This document shows positions 45,536 to 63,957 of a stretch of DNA of 64,000 nucleotides, one piece after another. Origin of the DNA: Desmodesmus armatus (lineage: Eukaryota > Chlorophyta > Chlorophyceae > Sphaeropleales > Scenedesmaceae); contig VIIQ02000830.1 of the NCBI GenBank assembly GCA_007449985.2, positions 202,857 through 266,856 on the forward strand, given 5' to 3'. The notes beneath the pieces are model-generated. The model was not told the origin of the DNA, did no database searches, and was given only the letters and a program-made list of their open reading frames with translations. The translations under genes and the position numbers were made by a program. Within the stretch, counting starts at the first letter, position 1, and every line of letters begins with the position of its first letter.

Positions 45536-46882
45536 CTGTTTGTATGCATTGTCTTTGCGTGCATTGCATTGCATGTCATTTGATCTATGTCTTCTGGAGT
45601 GCTCAACTTTGCAAGTGTGAAACAGCAGCTGAAGTCAGGCCAGGGCTGGCAGACAGCAGGCTCCGCTGCTGCAAATTGAAGAGTCATGACTGGTCATTTG
45701 GCCAAACTCAACTCAGGCAGTGTGCTGTTCAGGCTGGCAGTGATGTTACCGCCAGGAACTGCATCCCTTGAACAAGTGGCTGTCTGTGTGCCTTCAGTCT
45801 GCTGCTGTCAGCAGTTTATGAAACAAGTGCTCCTTTTGCATCTGATGGTGTATGTTATGGGAGTCTTGTTATTCAGGCAGTATCATGACTTTTTGCAGCC
45901 TGCTGAGGCTGTGACTCTGGCTGCCTAGTACAGTTGGATTGTCGTGCTGCAGGCTTGGCTTTGTCTATCAGTGGACACGTCATGTTTGGCTGCGCCTGCC
46001 ACAGGCACAGAGGCCTCTGCTGCCCCCATCTCAGTAATCCGAATACAGGCTGTATTGCAGCAAGCAAATTGTGTGATGTACTGTGGCACTCAGTGTCTTC
46101 CTCACCACCGGCAGCGCTAGCGCCAGGTGTGTTTCACCATGTGCAAGACTGCCAGTGAAACTTTGGTGTGAGCAGTGGTGGAAAAACCTTGTGCATGTGC
46201 CTGTTACATTTGGCCTTGCAACCAAGCACAGTGTCATGATGACCTCTGGATACCCCAAGGTCCCTTACACAGCAGGACTTGGCACACATCGGGTGCAAGC
46301 TGCAGGCCCTGCATTGAACGCTCCTTGAACCACTTGAACCATCCTCACCAGCATTGTCAATGCAGCAGCACCCAACGCTAATAGCTTATCTAGTGACTTG
46401 CCTGTTTTTGAACGTGTTCTCTTGCTGCATGGGCAATGCAACATCCCTGACCAACTTGCTGCCAGCTCGGCAGGCAACAACGTGCGCACCATGCATCTGA
46501 CTACCTACAAAGTATATAAACATACTATGTGCACTGAAAATGGCTAAGGGGTGTGCTGGTCATTCGGTCTCGTCGTCATGTGAGGGTTCCCGCCTGAGGG
46601 CTCGGCAACTCTAACAACGCGCTCTCGCAACCTCCGCAGCGATTTCTTGTGTTGTATCTTGTACCTTTGTAAGCCTCACATCAAACGTTGTGAGGCAATC
46701 GTCAGTCCAGCCCCAACTGCAAAAAGACTTGATGGCTTGGTGATTGCAGCTATCCACTATCCTTCACTATTTCAATCGAGCCAGATTTTGAACAAACAAG
46801 CTAGCTAGTGTGCCTGCTTCCTGATATTCTCCTTGGCTGATAGGCGTTCTGTTGGGCAACGGCGACAGCAACAGCAAGCGAT
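45536..46882. other. No gene recognised; TATA-like site at 46513
   Basis: The 5' flank of the Cys-rich secreted-protein gene. TATATAAA at 46513-46520 is the only clear TATA-like box, about 365 bp before that gene's ATG. The rest has no recognisable gene. Confidence 0.4.
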
Positions 46883-53384
<6,502 letters not shown>

Positions 53385-54753
53385 TCACGAGTCCTCATCG
53401 TACTGGCAGCCCCAGTCCATGAGCATAGCCACGACCGTAATGTTGTCGGTGCTGCCGTTGTGCAGTGCCGCCTCCATCACAGCTTGTGCAGCAGCCTTGG
53501 CCAGCGTGTTGCCGTTGTTGGTGCTGTTGCGCGCCTGTGCATGCAGCAGCGGCAGCACGGCAGACAAGCGGGAGGACATGCAGGAGAGAGCAGTCAGCAC
53601 TGAGCTAGAGGCTGCACAGTCGGTACCAGGGTCTGCTGCAGCAACTAAAAACCCGCACGAACATGGTACAGATCCAGCTACGCAAATCCCAACCCAGCAA
53701 GGGGTTGGATAGGATCCTGCAAAGCTGGCGCTCGAGCCCATGCCGTTGTTCATGTATGAGTGCTGGCTGCGTATGCCAGAGCAATCACTTGACTGTTCCC
53801 TGCCCACCATATAGATGCACAGATTGATCGTTGTCAAAACTTCCCGGAACCCTGCACAGTGCGCATGTGATAGGCAGCTGCGAGTCAACACACCTGCGCA
53901 ATGGCCTTCAGTCCAATGTCCAGCATGTCGTCGTCCGGCAACACGTCCGTCACCCCGTCGCTTGTCAGCAGCACCAGCTTGTCTGTCGGCTGCAACAGGT
54001 GGCTGTTGACAAACGGCTGCGCGCTGATCAGGGGCTGCGGGGACTTGAACGCAAAGTCACCCAAGGACCTGCACGGCAGCAGTGAGGATTGCGTCACAAC
54101 AAACACATAGACGACTCAGCCTTGCTTTTGAACACAGACAGGCACTGCGCACAGCACAGCAACCCCCCTGCAAGACAGCTGTGACATGCCAAAAACACAG
54201 CAAGGATGCACACCTCAACCATCGGCGCAACGCGCATCACAGCTGGACGCGATGCGCTCATACCAATACCCAATCTTCCGTTCACACTGGCATCAACACA
54301 ACCCTCAAAAGCAGCTGTGCACCAAACAAATGCCGCTTGTTTCATATTGCTGTGTGCCTCATCGCATGACCATGCTGCCCTTGTAGCGAGTCTGTGTGCT
54401 GAACCCCTAGAACCCCTGAGCCCCTTCAGCAAGGGCAAAACCTGTCCTGGTAGCTGAGCACACTGGGTTAGCGATTTGAATGCTTGGATCCCCCCTTTGT
54501 CGCCTGGTGACTACTGCCAGGCCTATCTGCTGGTGTATCAACCAAGTGAGGCCTCACCGTGTGACCATGCTGCCCTTGTAGCGCGTCTGCGTGCTGGTGC
54601 CCATCACGCGCGCCGCCCCGCCGGGCCTCGTGCGCACCACGCGCCCGCCGGCCTCCCGCACACGTGCCGCCTCCGCCTCGTTGTCCAACCTGTGCTCCTC
54701 TGTCAGGCGGCGCGAGGTGCCGTTGTGGGCCATGAGTGCGACGCTGTCGCCTG

Positions 54754-54787
<34 letters not shown>

Positions 54788-56611
54788 GGCGGTGGCAGAG
54801 CGATGGGCAGTAAGTAAGACTGCTCAAGCGCACAGGGCACGGCGGGCTGTCGTTGCCGTGTGTGCATGCGCATGTCACGCACCAACATGCACTTTCCAAA
54901 CAAGGGGTCCTGCTAACTCTCTAACAAGCAGGAGTGTCTTGCAGAGCCCCAGCCAGCAGCCCATATGCTGTCAGCCACTAGCAGCGCACGCAGCAGCTGC
55001 CCACACCAAGGCCTCTGCGCTGTCAGCAACACCACACCCTCCCCACTGCGCTGACCAACTGCGCTGACTAAGGCTCCCACCGCTCCCACCCACCTGTGTT
55101 TGCCACCACCAGCTGCTGCCCGCTGACCATGCTGACCACTGCAGTACTGCCTGAGTCATCCCAGCCGTGCTGCGTCAAGCTGGGGTCGCAGCGCGCATTG
55201 TCCCACCAGCGGTCAAACTGCGTGAACACACTCTCCATGGCTGAGCGGGGCGTCATCAGGCCGCGAGAGGCTACGGGAGCAGGCCCGCCTGCACAGGAAC
55301 AAGTGGGAGCAGGCGTGGCCACAGGACAGGACAGGCAAGTGCGTTGGTGCAATGCATGATTGGTGAGACGCACGTGGATGGGTAGCGACCCCACTTGATC
55401 CGACACTGCTCAAGGGGCGTGGGGCGTCTTGTCCACCAAATGCAATAAAGCTGTGCATGCAGCAGAAGGTCAACAGCGCAGTGCGCGGAACAAAAAGGCA
55501 CGCATGCCCCATGGCGCGAGCCACAGCCTTGTTTCTGCAGCATGCTGCACGCACCATTTGAGCTGGAGTGGCGTCCGCTGAGCGCGCTGTGCAGCAGCTG
55601 TGGTATGTGGCGCGCTGCATATGTCGCTGTCGCGTCGCCTGCGTGGCCGTCAAACACCGCTGCCAGGGACACTGCCTCCTGCACGGTCACTGCTGCGCGG
55701 TCTGTAGCTACACCGTGCTCGGGGTCCAGGGCTGCTACCACGTGGCGGTCCTCCATACGGGCCTTGCGGCCAGCAGTCTGAGGGCAGCAGGGCAGGAGCA
55801 CAGACAGACGGACAGCAAAACGGACAGAAAAAAAGACAGACAGAGCAGGCAGGATGACGGCACGTCAGCAACTTTTGTGGGTGCGTTGATAGTGTGCTGG
55901 CAGCTGGCGGGCTCACAGCCAGAAGGTCCTCCGTCTGCTTTACAGTGCACGCTGCGTTGGAGCTTTGCCGCATTTTCAGCCTGGCTGCGCGACAAGGGAC
56001 ATATCCAGACAACCCCCACAATGTGCTGTACTTGGCATTCCGCAAAAGCAATTTGCACTCACCGCTGACGACGCGGAGAACACACGTGTCAACGTCACCT
56101 CGCTGCTGTGTTGCCTGCTGCTCAGCGGGTTGTGTGAGTTCGCCACTGCCGCCGCTGAATGCGGCACCCACAGCTGCTTGTCCGGCAGCCACACATTTGC
56201 ATGCATGCTGCTGACGTCCTGCTGGTGTGAGTGCTGCTGCTGCTGCTCCTGCTGCAGGGTTACACACGGGGCTGCGAGGGCTGCGGCGGCCAGTGCTGCC
56301 TGCGGCTGTGACGCTGCTGTTGAGCTGGCACCCCGTTGGGTTGCTGCTCGCTGCGGGCCCACAGGCGCCTTGCTGATCTGTTGCACAGGGGGGCTGGACG
56401 GCATGCTGCCGTTGCTGCTGTCTGACGTGAGCGAGCCTGCTGCTGCTGTTGCTGAAGTCGCCTGGCCGCACTGCAACTGCCGGCTGTTTGCGCGCAGCTG
56501 TGCCGAGGGGACAGCACTGACCGGTGGGCTGCTGATGCGCTGCTGAGGTGGTGCTGTGCCAGCGAGGAGAGTGGGTTCTTCTGCACTGACTGCTGGCTGA
56601 GAGCTTGGCAC
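53385..56611 (-). CDS. PP2C-type protein phosphatase (5' end unresolved)
   Basis: Mg/Mn-dependent Ser/Thr phosphatase. Exons deduced on the minus strand: about 56611-56099, 55777-55555, 55288-55094, 54750-54558, 54068-53894, 53534-53385. Phases agree. Family motifs in order: GRKARMEDRHVV, VFDGHAGD, the DSGSTAVVSMV strand, VANTGDSVALM, LTEEHRLDNEAEAARV, SLGDFAFK, LLTSDGVTDVLPDDD, and GSTDNITVVAML. The metal-binding Asp residues of MED, DGHAG, SDGVTD and TDN are present. The first part is Ser/Ala/Gln-rich and has no ATG in its own frame; an ATG at 56781 opens a plausible leader in another frame, so a missing intron or indel lies between. It ends ...DWGCQYDEDS. Regulation is not visible. Confidence 0.85.
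54357..54401 (-). repeat. Copy of PP2C exon end and donor in intron
   Basis: 45 bases match 54552-54596 with about six differences: the end of the exon encoding RYKGSMVTR and its donor. It lies downstream in the following intron, the arrangement seen in PEX11 and FBA. Confidence 0.8.
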
Positions 56612-58509
56612 AACACAGGAGGGACGGAATACTGACCCTGCTTACAGTTGCTGACTTGAGTGGCCACACTCCTGTTCTTGCTGGGAGGGAGTGGCCTGGA
56701 GGGAGTAGCCAGGAAGCACTGCTGCTGACCTCCGCGCGAAATTTCGATAGTGCTGGAAGGACACACACCCCTGGAAAACATTCTGCACCTACTCGGCCAC
56801 GAAGGCTCCCACTGAAGAGCTCCTGCTCGCAAGACCTGCCTAGCTGTTGCGTCCCGATATGACGCCGGTGCTGCCTGAACAGGGTCCAGAAACCATGGAC
56901 TGTGGGAACGTAACACGGTAGACACCCTGGGAGTCAGGAATCAACCAGCTGACGCAACAAGATGGCCCCTAGGTGAAGCGACCCCACTGTTGGTGACGAG
57001 AGGGCAATGCGCGATAAAGAGCAAGCAGTAATGTCCGTTCGAGACTCGACAAAAAGCAAGAAAGCTGAATAGTGCAAGGGACTGCCCAGTTGGCCTTCTT
57101 GTTTTCAAGAAGCCTGTCTTTCACTTGTGTACAGCCAAATATTGTGAATGCGAGTAAATCAGAGCTCAGCTGACCGCTGCGCGACTTTCTGATGTGCTGA
57201 CGAAAGAATGAGAATGACAGCTCAGCTTCAGCACTGACGACGAGTGCTGAACGTCTCGGATGGCCCACTCTAGCCAGGGTAACATTTTAAGCCCAACTGA
57301 AGTCGTATTTGCTTCAAAGCGCAGGCAATGCGGCTGTGGAGCCTGGTCATACCAGCAGCAATCTAGCTGGATGTACAAGTGCAATCAATCATCAGTAAAG
57401 TTGGTCCTTGGTTCAGTACCTGGATACCTTCAGCATTGCATCAGCGTCCTTACAGCATTCATCTACGGACGGGAGAGGGCAGCACTGGTGTTTTATGCAG
57501 GAAAGGCGGACCCATTTTGTTTTGCAAAGGCTTGGCTCAACATGGCCAGCAGGCTGTCTCTGCTGGAGTAACCTACAACGAGACAGATGCAAGGAAGCAT
57601 CTCAATTCCTGCCTACAGCTGGTGTGTGTGAGAGTGCAGCTGCTGAGCGTGGATGTGGGGCCGATCCTGTGAAGACAGCTAGCACCCTTGACTGTCATCC
57701 TGTGTGCAGTGTGCATTGCATTGCTGGTGGCAACGGCCTTTGCACTGGGGTAGAATGCACAGAGAGGGCATTTTCATTGGAGGTTTTGTGTTGAGTTGCA
57801 ACCGTACCTTGCATTCAATGCAAGGCTACTCAGTGATTGAGTAGCTTCTGTGCAGGTGGGGCTGATGTGCACTTGGCCCTGTACAGAGATATATCAGGTG
57901 GCACAGACATGACGTGAAGTACGGTTTGCCTATCAGTGCATCAGTGAAACGTCTTGTGGCTTGAGGGAGGGGGTCAAAGGGGTGGTGTGCGGCAAGGGCA
58001 AATTCGCCCTTTGAATGGTCAAGGCAGCTTTTACGTTGATGATGTGGAGCGCCATTTGAGGCACGCCAATGGTTGTCGCCAACTGAGGCATCAGCCATCA
58101 GTAAACTGCTGTGGTTCTCCAGGCGTTGTATAAAGACCAGTGCGTTCAGCATTTGGGACGTGGAATTGCATGGGGACACCTCTGTGAGGGTGGGTGGCGG
58201 GCCTGGGCGGGGAGGGGGGGGGGGGACTGGGGCGGAGTGGCTCCTTGGAGGCAAGACAAGTTGTCGCCAAGGAGAGTGTGAAGGGGGAGAAGGGGGAGCA
58301 GGCAGGAAAAGGGGGCGAGGATAGCAAGCACAGCAAAAGAGGCGACCCACAACCTGCGCCTGGCAACAGCTTCAAGTTGATCTCAGCAAGCAATGCAGCA
58401 ACACTGCACTGCACTGCAAGCTACCTGACGTGCAAGCTTGTGCAACTGCCTTGCGGGTCCATTTGGGAATGCATCTGCTGGGTGATTTGCTGGAGGAGGG
58501 GGTCACCAA
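56612..58509. other. PP2C 5' flank; no further gene recognised
   Basis: Possible N-terminal exon of the phosphatase around 56781-56600. Beyond that no family resemblance was seen. A G-rich tract lies at 58193-58300. Confidence 0.4.
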
Positions 58510-58559
58510 TGACGCAGTAGAACACTGACCTGCTCAGATTGCTGCTAGGGGTGTACACT
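58510..58559 (+). repeat. 50-bp direct repeat, copy 1
   Basis: Fifty bases beginning TGACGCAGTAGAACACTGAC are identical to 59149-59198. The 589-bp space between the two copies shows no coding frame. They lie on the 3' side of the retroelement (minus orientation). Confidence 0.85.
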
Positions 58560-59148
58560 GTGGTTTGCTGCCTAAAGCTTGCAGCAATGATGCTTCGCAG
58601 CCAGCTGGCTGCTCTGAGGGTAGCAGATACTCACTTGTAGTCCTTTGCAAAGTGTTGATGCGCTGTATGAATGTATGAGTGATGTTCAGGCACCCGGTTC
58701 GACCACAGGTCGCTGCTGGGGCTGGTTGCTGCACCTGTGCGCTCTGAATTGGGGATTCAAATGAGCGAGTACTCGGGAAACACTGCCAGAAGTTTACACC
58801 AAGCACTGTCAAAGCCGAGTGCGACGCACAGAGCACCACAGCGGCACAAAGGAATCGGCACTGCAGGCGGTAAACCCTGAACCCGCCAGTGATCCTGTGC
58901 ATCGCAGCACCAAACTCATCGCATACAACTCCCAAGCACTTAACCACCAATAATAGCACTGCCACGCAGCAGTATCTGGCATGATCTGATATCACCCAGA
59001 GTCCTTGTTGACTCAACATGATTAGTCAACTATCACACTGATTCTGCTAAGGCATGTGTTGTATAGCCTTGTACACAGCATAACCTTCCTGTGAGGATTA
59101 CTGCTCACTCAGCAGGAATCGGTCAGTGTAGCTGCTGCTCGTGTCAGC

Positions 59149-59198
59149 TGACGCAGTAGAACACTGACCTGCTCAGATTGCTGCTAGGGGTGTACACT
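59149..59198 (+). repeat. 50-bp direct repeat, copy 2
   Basis: Identical to copy 1. Directly after it comes a C7 run, the only marked homopolymer nearby. It might mark the edge of an LTR or of a small insertion, but no terminal TG...CA or target-site duplication could be confirmed. Confidence 0.85.
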
Positions 59199-59930
59199 CC
59201 CCCCCACTGCTGCTGGGGTAACACTACACAGCAGCAGTACTCACATTGAGCAGCTACAAACAACCCAATCCAAAAGCAACATGCAACAGCTGATAGCACA
59301 CAGCTGATGCGCAACGCACGGGGAAAACTGCACATTGCTTGCAGAGAATGCTGCTGTGACCACACAACACAAGTCAACAGACATTTTTGTTTTTTGTCTT
59401 TTCTCACCACGGCATCTAGGCACATCCAGACGCTGGGCACACACACTACAACGCATGTGATGTTTGTGCATTGCACAGTCAATAAAACACACACATAATT
59501 GACAAACAAACCCAGCCACTGCTGGATCTGCTGCACACAAGTGAGTCATGCAGCACTCACTTAACTACTCAGGAAGCATATTTCACTGAGCTTGACAAGC
59601 ACAAACAGTGGCCCTTTGCGCTCACTGCTGCTAAATCCCAACAACATGCAAGCAGGACAGATGCCCCCACATCGTTCGCATGTGAAAGGCAAAGCTACTA
59701 TCCACAATGTCCAATAAATCAACTGCTGCTCCCACCTCCTGCAAAGCTGCTTGCCAGTCTGGGCACCCCCAGCTGGCACAAACCATCGCTCCAGCAGAGG
59801 CCACTCCAGACGGCCTTAAACCACTGCTGCCAAAAGCTGTTGTCGCTACCAAAGGCCAATCCAGACGGCCCAGCAATTGCTGCTGCTGCTGCTAATTGCT
59901 GCGGCAGCACCTGCTGTCTCTGCCATATCA

Positions 59931-61145
59931 TTACCTGCGCCGGGTGTTGGAACGGTATGCCAGGCGATCCTGCTTGTATGCTGTTCGCAGGAAGCAGATT
60001 GGGCATGTGTCGTTAAGTTTTGGGTTCTTCTCCGGGTTGTGCGCTGGGTCGTGTGCTGCCACTGGGAACCACGTGCCCTGGTAATCCATAACTCCTGCTA
60101 ATCCATAACCGTCCTTGCCCACCCTGCAGTTGTTGCGGGTAAAGCCCAAAGGAGGGAGCTCGTACTCAGGTACGTCTGCGGGTTTGGGAGGCCCGTCCAT
60201 GTCGTACTTGCTGCTGCTGCGACCACCACGGTCCTGGTTGTCGTCCTTGCCGCGGCCCTTGCTGCGGCTCCTGCTGCGTTTGGGCTTGCGCTCCCTGTTG
60301 TCGGCATTGGGGCTGCGGCCGCGGCTCCCGCTGCGCTCCTGCGTATGCTCCCCATCATTACCCTTGCCGCTGCTGCTGCTTCCGCGCTGCGGAGGCACAA
60401 ACTCTAAGGGTAGTTTCACGCGACTCCAATCAAAGCCTACTGCTGCAGGTGCCTCCTGGTTTGCTGCCGGCTCTACTGCGCGGTTCCCTTCTGCAGCCCT
60501 TGCCTTCGCTGCTGCCTCCTTTGCAAGTGCTTCAGCTGCTGCAGCCTCCCTTGCTGCAGCCTCCCTTGCTGCAGCCTCCCTTGCTGCAGCTGCCCGTGCT
60601 GCTTCTGCCTCCAAGTCTGTATCTGCATTCTGCAGCATGTGCTGGTCTGCCTCCTTTGCCCGCCTTGCCGCAACTGTGAGGTCCTCTGACATCCCGTTGG
60701 CATAGCCGCCAAGGTGACATGCAACACGGGTGATGCCAAGCACGTCCATTGCTGCTTCGCGCTCCACCCATCGCTGCTGCTCTAGTGTAAGCTGCCACAA
60801 GCTCCTGTCAATACCCCTCAGCTCATCCCTGTCCCGCCGAAGCCCATGGTAGATTGCGCGTACCCTCGTGACCAGTTGGCCGGCTGGGTCCTCCGCTACT
60901 GCTGCAGGCAGGTCCATGTGAGCTGCTATGTCCTGCTGCATGGGCTCCTCAGGCAAGCCCTCGCCCCCAAAGTCCGGCTGCTCTGCACCCTCACTGTCTG
61001 GCTGCTGAGGCAACTCCTCCTCTCCAGATCCTAGCAGTGCCACTTCCTCACTGACTGGCTGCTCCTGCAACTCCTCCCAGGAGTCCTCCCCGTAGTCCAG
61101 CTGCTCCTCTATTACACTGCTGGCACCAGGTGCTGTGTCGGGCAT
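59931..61145 (-). CDS. RS-rich coiled-coil ORF downstream of integrase (Gag-like or accessory)
   Basis: 404 aa from ATG 61145; an in-frame GTG at 61166 after TGTGCAG could be an exon edge. The order is an acidic N-terminus (EEQLDYGEDSWEELQE), a helical middle with REAAAREAAAREAAA repeats suited to a coiled coil, a basic RS/RG stretch (RSGSRGRSP, KRSRSRSKGRGKDD), then a C-terminus with GLAGVMDYQGTWFPVA and a single CPIC pair before RSNTRRR. No CCHC zinc knuckle or protease motif was seen. The position after integrase does not fit standard gag-pol order, so it may be a third ORF, a captured host gene or a rearranged gag. I do not recognise a family. Confidence 0.55.
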   Translation of the reverse strand: MPDTAPGASSVIEEQLDYGEDSWEELQEQPVSEEVALLGSGEEELPQQPDSEGAEQPDFGGEGLPEEPMQQDIAAHMDLPAAVAEDPAGQLVTRVRAIYHGLRRDRDELRGIDRSLWQLTLEQQRWVEREAAMDVLGITRVACHLGGYANGMSEDLTVAARRAKEADQHMLQNADTDLEAEAARAAAAREAAAREAAAREAAAAEALAKEAAAKARAAEGNRAVEPAANQEAPAAVGFDWSRVKLPLEFVPPQRGSSSSGKGNDGEHTQERSGSRGRSPNADNRERKPKRSRSRSKGRGKDDNQDRGGRSSSKYDMDGPPKPADVPEYELPPLGFTRNNCRVGKDGYGLAGVMDYQGTWFPVAAHDPAHNPEKNPKLNDTCPICFLRTAYKQDRLAYRSNTRRR

Positions 61146-61340
61146 AAATGAGAACACGCCCTGCACAGTGGAGAGGTTAGCAGTGCAGGACAGAAGGTTG
61201 AGCGTGTCAGCTAATCACCTGCTTAGTCAGCCTGCAGTATGCACTATCATGCCCCCCTTCCTTGAAGCCCCTTGGTGCTAAGCTACTACTGCGCCGTCTT
61301 AGCGAAACCGGACCGAGATAATGAACCGAGCATCCAGTGC

Positions 61341-63957
61341 TCAATGCAGCCAGTTGTCGATGTCTATGCCTTGCCTACTGAGCACCAGCCAGCAGCCATT
61401 CTTGCCCCTGAATGCTGCTGCTCGCCGTTGCTGCTTGAGTGCACTGAACAGAGGGTGGATGTCAGCTGGAAACGCCAGTGAAGGCACGTAACAGAGCACC
61501 ACCAATGGCCTCATTTGCAGTGCTGTGAAAACTGCATGAAGCACAAAGGGTGCTGTAGGTGTAATGATGATGGCTGTAGCGCCGTGCTGTACAGGCCCGC
61601 AGCCCACAGTGAACGGTCGCCCAGCAAAAACCTGCTGCCACTGGGTGTTGAGTGTTAGTGGGTCCACCAGGGCTTGAACCAGGGACATCTGCACTGTAAG
61701 CTGCAGCAACTGCACATCTGCCGGTGAGACCCTTGTGGAAGGAACAGCTACTGAACCGCCAGCAACCCTGCTGACCAGCTGTCGTGCGTACGCCACTGCT
61801 GCTGCCAGTGACTCTGGTGTAGGAATGCTGGCCCCAGGTGGCAGCACTGCATCCTCCGGCTGCAGGTAGCGCTTGATGCCTGCCATGGTGGCGTGGTGAG
61901 AGTCCCCATCTTCGTACACCACTCGGAAGTAGTATGGGCGTGACTCAGCATCCTTGAAGTAGATCCTGCCCCAGTACTTCCTGCCTTTCCGGTGGCTGGA
62001 TCCGTGAACGCCTTCAGCACCAGTCGGCCATGCAGCGCATGTGCTGCTTCGTCCCTGCGCTTCATTTGCGCGCCGGGGAATATGTTTGGCCTGGCCTCCC
62101 GCTCCTGTAGCTGCTGCCGCTGCTGCTCCCTGCCAGCAGCATCCTGTTCTGTGTAGCCAGCGTCCACACACTCCGGGCACAGCCACACACCGTCAGGCAC
62201 ACTGCTGAGTGGTGGTTGCAAGCAGTAGGTATGGTATCCGCTGTTGCACACGTCACACAGCATGAGCTCGGCCCCGTTGTCGCTGGTGCTGCATACCTCA
62301 CAGACCACATCATCTGTGTTGTCCACCAGCAGTGGGTCGATGCCGCCGTCGATATCAGGCAAGTGGCAGGGTGCACAGTGAGACATGTGCACCTCAATGG
62401 TCCGGCCACAGCGCCCCTGCAGGTGCAGTACCCCAGAGTCCCGCACCTCCAGAACTCGCAGAATGAGGGGTTTGGCCCTGGGCTGTAGCTTGCTTGCCCG
62501 GTTAAGCTGCTGAGTGTAGACGTAGTCACCCACCATAAACCTGTGAACGCGTGGCTTGTAGTCAGGCGCACGCAGCTGCAGGTAACGGCGCTGATCCCTG
62601 TGCTGTGCAATCGCCAGGTTCTCCAGCGCAATGGGCACCTGCTGCTTTAGCCGCTCCTTACGCTGCAGTAGGTCCTTGACAGCCGCCTCAGCACTGATGT
62701 CCAGGGGTGTGCTGACAAGCTCCTTCACTGCAGGTGGAATGACCGGTGGACGTGCATACATGAGTTCGTACGGGCTGTGGCCTGTGCTGGCCTGTGGAGA
62801 GCAGCGGTAGCCCAGTGCCAGCCATGCCAAGTCCTCATCCCACTGCTTGACACTGTGCCTTGCCACTGCCATTTTGGTAAGCGCCCGCTTGACGATGTGC
62901 ACAGCCTCTCTGCCTGACCATTGGCCTGAGGGTGGTCTGCACTGATGATGGCATGATCGATGAGCGCATCCTCCAGGAGCTTGGCAAACTCGCCCTCAAA
63001 CTCTGTCCCTGAGTCTGTCACCACCTGCCCTGGTGCTGCAAAGTGTGCCATACACCGTGCAAGAAGTGGTATGCAGTGGTCTCCGCCTTGTCGTTTTCCA
63101 TCGGCACCACCACCAGGTACTTGCTGAATGCCTCAACACACACCAGACATACTTGTTGCCCTTTGCACTCTTGGGTAGTGGCCCAGCTGTGTCCACGTGC
63201 CACCTGAAACCCATGCTGCTGATTGGAATGGGGCGCAGCTCCTCCGGCTTGGCGGGTGAAGCTGGCATGCACCTGCTGCAGTGCTCGCAGCGTGACAGCA
63301 CTGTTGCAACGTCCGCCAGTAACCATACCACCAGTGCTTACTGAGTAGCATGGCTGAGGTGCGCCGCCTGCCAAAGGCCCACACATCTCGTGTTGCTGCC
63401 GTATGAGACCAGCACGCGCCTGTGGTGGAGTACCAGCCTGTCGGTGCCATCTGGCATCCTCCTGATCAGCTGCTGGTCTTGAAGTAGTATGAGCGTGCAC
63501 GTCGCTTGATACGTGCTGCCTGGCTGGCTGCCAGGTCTTGTGGAGTTGCCCTGTTCTGATGTACTCCAGGGTCTTATCGTCGGCCCAGATGTCACCTTGG
63601 CTCGTAGCCGTAGTGTTCTCCTGGTAGCCAGCTGTCATGGCTAGCTGCTGCTGATAGCCATGTGGGTTGCAGTTGCCTCTCTGCCAGGCCACTCCTGCGC
63701 CAGTTCCCTTCGTGTGCGCTGAATGCACGTGTCGCCAAGCCAGTAGAGTAGAGGTAGGAGGCCCGCAGGAACCAAGCCTGGCGATGGCCATGAGCACCTG
63801 CAAAGTGTGGCATCCATGCTTTCACCGAGCAACGCACACCGCTGCGCTTGTGTGAGGCCTGCTGCTGCTGTGCTGCCTGAAGATAGCCCAGAGCTACCTC
63901 TCTCTCCTCTGCTGTTGGCTCGCCCCACTTGACTACAGCAGGCCCCGTTGTGTCCAA
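61341..63957 (-). pseudogene. Ty3/gypsy-type integrase with PHD finger and Tudor-like segment, frame-broken
   Basis: Reading leftwards: a pre-integrase region (63957-63592), a zinc-binding part with CEHCSRC (about 63290), and the catalytic triad D (HVDTAGPL, about 63193), D (VVTDSGTEF, about 63015) and E (HPQANGQAER, about 62910). The spacing is about 59 and 34 residues, as in retroviral-type integrases. Then come GHSPYELMYARPP and GDYVYT, typical of the gypsy C-terminal region. From 62302 to 62168 a complete C4-H-C3 PHD finger follows: CEVC, CDVC, H..C and CPEC. After one frame change near 61985-61990 comes KYWGRIYFKD...YYFRVVYEDGDS, a Tudor-like barrel pattern, then about 170 aa of unknown fold ending at 61341. 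At least four frame changes (about 63593, 63340, 63030 and 61987) mean either decay or sequence errors. No intact single frame exists. Confidence 0.8.

Noticed and set aside
61166..61166. GTG start for the RS-rich ORF
   Set aside because: Eukaryotic translation normally starts at ATG; the next in-frame ATG is 61145, and the GTG follows a likely acceptor (TGCAG is adjacent).
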